In this document: in pieces, positions 41,272 through 43,671 of the stretch
Layout: every line of letters starts with the position of its first letter
Numbering within the stretch: position 1 is the stretch's first letter
Source: Acidaminobacter sp.
GTDB taxonomy: Bacteria > Bacillota_A > Clostridia > Peptostreptococcales > Acidaminobacteraceae
Assembly (NCBI GenBank): GCA_009881125.1
Contig: WXFH01000028.1
Coordinates: forward strand, 1-43,671
Direction: 5' to 3'
Length of the DNA: 43,671 bases
The notes under the pieces: generated by a model
The model's database searches: none
Told to the model about the DNA's origin: nothing
What the model saw: only the letters and a program-made list of their open reading frames with translations
Made by a program: the position numbers and the translations under genes

Positions 41272-42237
41272 ATGAAGCCGTATATATGGATTATAGATGA
41301 GGAATGGCCGGATTATCAGGTTGAGGAAGCTCTGCTCAGGGATCGATATCCGGATTGTACGATAAGGTACTCAACTTATGATTATATGAAGGATTTAGAG
41401 GAATTCGGGTTCCAGGCTGATGTTGTGATCTGCCAGATTTATGCACCTATGCCTGGTGAAGTGATCCGAAAGCTGGTGAACTGCAAGGGAATTGCTGTCT
41501 ATGGCGGTGGCTATGATCGGGTGGATATAGTTACGGCTCGTGAATTGGGAATCAGCGTGACCAATGTTTCCGATTATTGCAAGGAAGATCTGGCAGATTA
41601 TGTGATGGCCAGCATCTACAATTTCAACAAAAGGTTGCTCTCATTTGAACAGAGGATGAAACAAGGTCTTTGGGGAGCACAGGCAGTTTCATATCCTATA
41701 CGGCGGATCAAAGGGTCTACCCTGCTAATCATCGGGTTGGGTCGAATCGGAAAAGTGGTTGCTGAAAAAGCCAGGGCACTGGGTATGAAAGTGGTCGCTT
41801 ATGATCCATATGTTGAAGCAGGGATCATGCAGAAGTTGGGGGTTGAGAAGGTTTCGTGGGAGGAAGGATTAGTTCAGGCGGATTTCGTCAGCGTCAATGC
41901 CATACTCAACAGTGAAACTCAGGGACTCCTGAAATACGAGGATTTCACGAAAATGAAGAAAACAGCTTGCTTGGTCAATACGGCCAGAGGGAAAATTATC
42001 GTGGAGAAGGATTTGATCCGTGCTGTAAAAGAAGGACTTCTTGCTGGAGCTGCACTGGATGTGATTGAGGTGGAGCCACCCACTTTAAATGAAGAGATTT
42101 TCACGTGCAATGGAATTCTTGTAACGCCACATATTTCTTATATATCAGAAGAATCCTATGCAGAGTTGAAGCGCAGAAGTGCAATAAATGCAATGGATAT
42201 GATAGAGGGACGAATTCCGGTGGATCTAGTCAACTGA
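41272..42237 (+). CDS. D-2-hydroxyacid dehydrogenase family protein (first copy)
   Basis: 321 residues. NAD-binding Rossmann fold with GLGRIG (about 153-158) inside the substrate-binding lobes. The catalytic set is arginine in NTARGK (about 239), glutamate in DVIEVEP (about 267) and histidine in TPHISY (about 287). It interconverts a D-2-hydroxy acid and a 2-oxo acid. CGGAGG is seven bases before the ATG. Lies between AcnX and a second, different member of the family, so both may act on products of the AcnX step. 3-Phosphoglycerate dehydrogenase is less likely because there is no C-terminal ACT domain. Confidence 0.88.
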   Translation: MKPYIWIIDEEWPDYQVEEALLRDRYPDCTIRYSTYDYMKDLEEFGFQADVVICQIYAPMPGEVIRKLVNCKGIAVYGGGYDRVDIVTARELGISVTNVSDYCKEDLADYVMASIYNFNKRLLSFEQRMKQGLWGAQAVSYPIRRIKGSTLLIIGLGRIGKVVAEKARALGMKVVAYDPYVEAGIMQKLGVEKVSWEEGLVQADFVSVNAILNSETQGLLKYEDFTKMKKTACLVNTARGKIIVEKDLIRAVKEGLLAGAALDVIEVEPPTLNEEIFTCNGILVTPHISYISEESYAELKRRSAINAMDMIEGRIPVDLVN

Positions 42238-42291
42238 GAAATCATTACACCTATATGCCTTTAAACGCATACAAGGATCGGAGGTATTGAC

Positions 42292-43236
42292 TTGAAAATT
42301 GTTGTTATGGATGATGTGACCCTAGATGAAGAACAGAGACTGACCCTAGATTCCATGGGGGAAGTAACTGTTTATTCGGGGATACCGGAGACCCCTGAAG
42401 AAATCTTAATAAGGGCTAAAAATGCTGAGATCATAATATCCGGCTGGACATACTATCCTGAAGGACTCTTAGCGAAACTCCCAGACCTGCGATTGATTTC
42501 ATTATGGGCCACAGGGACGGATTATGTGAATATAGAAGAGGCGCAGGCTGCGGGAATTACGGTTTCAAATGTTCCAGGATACGCAGCTAATGCGGTAGCC
42601 GAGTTGGTATTTGGTTTGATACTTTCCGTCGCGCGAAAAATTTCATCAGCTCATCATGATGTCAAGACAACGGGAGCTTACCATTGGCAGAAGTATCAGG
42701 GACAGGAGTTGAATGGAAAAACCATCGGAATACTTGGTACTGGAGCAATAGGTGAAAAGGTAGCTCGTATTGCCCGGGGGTTCGACATGAAGGTACTCGC
42801 ATATGATATACGCCGGCGGACGGATCTGGAGGCCGAAGGACTTCTTAAATATGTAAAATTTGAGGAGATTTTTTTAGAGAGCAACGTTGTCACAATTCAT
42901 ATGCCTATGATTGAAGATACCCGTGGGATAATCACATATAAAGAACTTGAAAAAATGCCGTTAAACAGTGTGTTAATTAATACAGCTAGAGCGGGGCTCA
43001 TCGATCAAGAAGCCCTAACTGTGTGTCTTGAGAAAGGGCTTCTAGCAGGCGCAGGTCTTGATGATATTGATTTGGAACACGCATCTGCAAAACGCCTGAT
43101 GGCTCTGGATCAAGTTGTTCTGACGCCACATATTGGTTTCTTTACAGAAGACGCAATTCGGGTGAAATCGTTAAAATGCGTTGAAAATGTCAGGAGATAT
43201 ATTGATAATCGTGTAAGTAAAGAAGCTTATAAGTAA
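42292..43236 (+). CDS. D-2-hydroxyacid dehydrogenase family protein (second copy)
   Basis: 314 residues from a TTG at 42292, eight bases after CGGAGG; no ATG or GTG is close in frame. Rossmann motif GTGAIG (about 146-151), arginine in NTARAG (about 229), histidine in TPHIGF (about 279). The glutamate loop reads LDDIDLEHAS, with the acidic position shifted from the usual DVFExEP, so turnover may differ. The sequence resembles glycerate or hydroxypyruvate dehydrogenases more than the preceding gene does; the two are far apart within the family, not a recent duplication. Last gene of the operon, followed by a strong terminator. Confidence 0.86.
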   Translation: MKIVVMDDVTLDEEQRLTLDSMGEVTVYSGIPETPEEILIRAKNAEIIISGWTYYPEGLLAKLPDLRLISLWATGTDYVNIEEAQAAGITVSNVPGYAANAVAELVFGLILSVARKISSAHHDVKTTGAYHWQKYQGQELNGKTIGILGTGAIGEKVARIARGFDMKVLAYDIRRRTDLEAEGLLKYVKFEEIFLESNVVTIHMPMIEDTRGIITYKELEKMPLNSVLINTARAGLIDQEALTVCLEKGLLAGAGLDDIDLEHASAKRLMALDQVVLTPHIGFFTEDAIRVKSLKCVENVRRYIDNRVSKEAYK

Positions 43237-43297
43237 GCGGTCAAATATTGCATGAATTCTAATAGTGATACACCATGGAAACACCCACAACAATTGA

Positions 43298-43359
43298 TAA
43301 AATGCACCCTCCCATCCTAATGTTCAAAGATTTGAAGGATGGGGAGGGTGCATTTTTGT
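43298..43359 (+). terminator. Strong terminator of the TRAP/AcnX operon
   Basis: AAAATGCACCCTCCC...ATCCT pairs with AGGAT...GGGAGGGTGCATTTT with one bulge, followed by TTTTTGTTTT. It ends the operon cleanly about 60 bp after the last stop codon. Confidence 0.9.
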
Positions 43360-43560
43360 TTTGAGGGGTGCAAAATGGGAATTCTGTCCAGTTGGAACTT
43401 GGGGTGAACTTTACGCAGTATTTTAGTGTGCGTAAACATATATTTCGCGTTCTAACTATACATTTTCGATCCGTTAAATTCGTTATTGTAATATCTGTTG
43501 TAATTGCACGATTTCCTATATAACTTGACTTATTTCCTCTCCTGAGTGATTAATTGTTAA

Positions 43561-43671
43561 TGACGGGCTTGTCTGTCCAGCAATAGACGGTGTTAATTGT
43601 CCAGATTCTGCTGACGAGACTGTCCATAATAAAGTATTGAGAAAGGGAGAATTAAGGCAACTCTCCCTGAA
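43561..43671. mobile_element. Probable left end of an IS21-like insertion sequence (cut by window edge)
   Basis: TGTCCA is repeated at 43574, 43598 and 43621, that is every 23-24 bp, with CTGCTGACGAG between the last two. Several TGTCC-x-CTGCTGAC units in a row are typical of IS21-family ends, where the transposase binds. AAAGGGAG at 43642-43649 could be the ribosome site of istA just beyond the edge. No transposase sequence is in the window, so this is tentative. The part from 43360 to 43560 is AT-rich with no supported gene. Confidence 0.4.

Noticed and set aside
1..43671. tRNA or rRNA genes
   Set aside because: I looked through the intergenic gaps for cloverleaf ends and T-loop GTTCRA patterns and saw none convincing; a tRNAscan-SE run would settle it.

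Overview
The window comes from a low-to-mid GC, Gram-positive, strictly fermentative anaerobe, most likely a clostridium (class Clostridia) that ferments amino acids. The reasons are a pyruvate formate-lyase operon linked to an FNR-like regulator, an S-layer-homology cell-wall peptidase, clostridial enoate-reductase and TRAP modules, Shine-Dalgarno sites of the AGGAGG type in front of nearly every gene, and a sigma-54 regulator whose sensor part resembles an enzyme of lysine fermentation. I could not assign a species from the sequence alone.

Layout. 1-570: the first codons of an insertion-sequence-like gene with its Shine-Dalgarno inside a hairpin, then a yybP-ykoY (Mn2+) riboswitch and terminator. 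571-6674: a P2-type cation ATPase controlled by that riboswitch, a CvfB-like S1 protein, hisS and mnmA. 6675-7990: palindromic repeats, a terminator, a ZIP metal transporter and a 14-bp tandem array. 7991-11866: pflB-pflA-fnr-like operon on the minus strand. 12219-13294: a small membrane protein and a Nim-like flavoprotein. 13397-17497: a sigma-54 activator facing a textbook -24/-12 promoter that drives an EamA exporter and a free-standing B3/B4 tRNA-editing protein. 17498-20420: a repeat cluster and a rifamycin phosphotransferase. 20763-22073: an AAA/DUF4143 ATPase. 22070-22699: a HAD phosphatase. 22945-25570: a complete preQ0/preQ1 operon (queD-queE-queC-queF) behind a preQ1-I riboswitch and terminator. 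25698-29551: three unrecognised genes and a second AAA/DUF4143 ATPase, in visibly AT-richer DNA. 29621-32061: an SLH-M23 peptidase and a QueG-like Fe-S protein. 32233-34971: a PadR regulator facing an enoate-reductase-type flavoenzyme. 35405-43236: a GntR-controlled catabolic operon (TRAP dctPQM, two-subunit aconitase X, two D-2-hydroxyacid dehydrogenases). 43298-43671: terminator and the probable end of an IS21-like element.

The two most interesting systems are these. (1) The GntR/TRAP/AcnX operon is preceded by three tandem copies of a promoter-operator module of about 105 bp. Each copy carries GTATAC-N5-GTATAC laid over a -10 hexamer, and the same motif sits in the gntR promoter. The operon has the gene content of a hydroxy-acid dehydration/oxidation pathway but lacks the usual hydroxyproline partners. 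(2) The divergent sigma-54 module combines a sensor resembling L-erythro-3,5-diaminohexanoate dehydrogenase, an amino-acid-exporter-like protein and a trans-editing protein. That set would fit sensing, expelling and proofreading a non-protein amino acid.

Start codons were moved inward from the longest possible frame wherever the longer frame ran through its own Shine-Dalgarno sequence. All family assignments come from motifs and length as read here; no database search was run.
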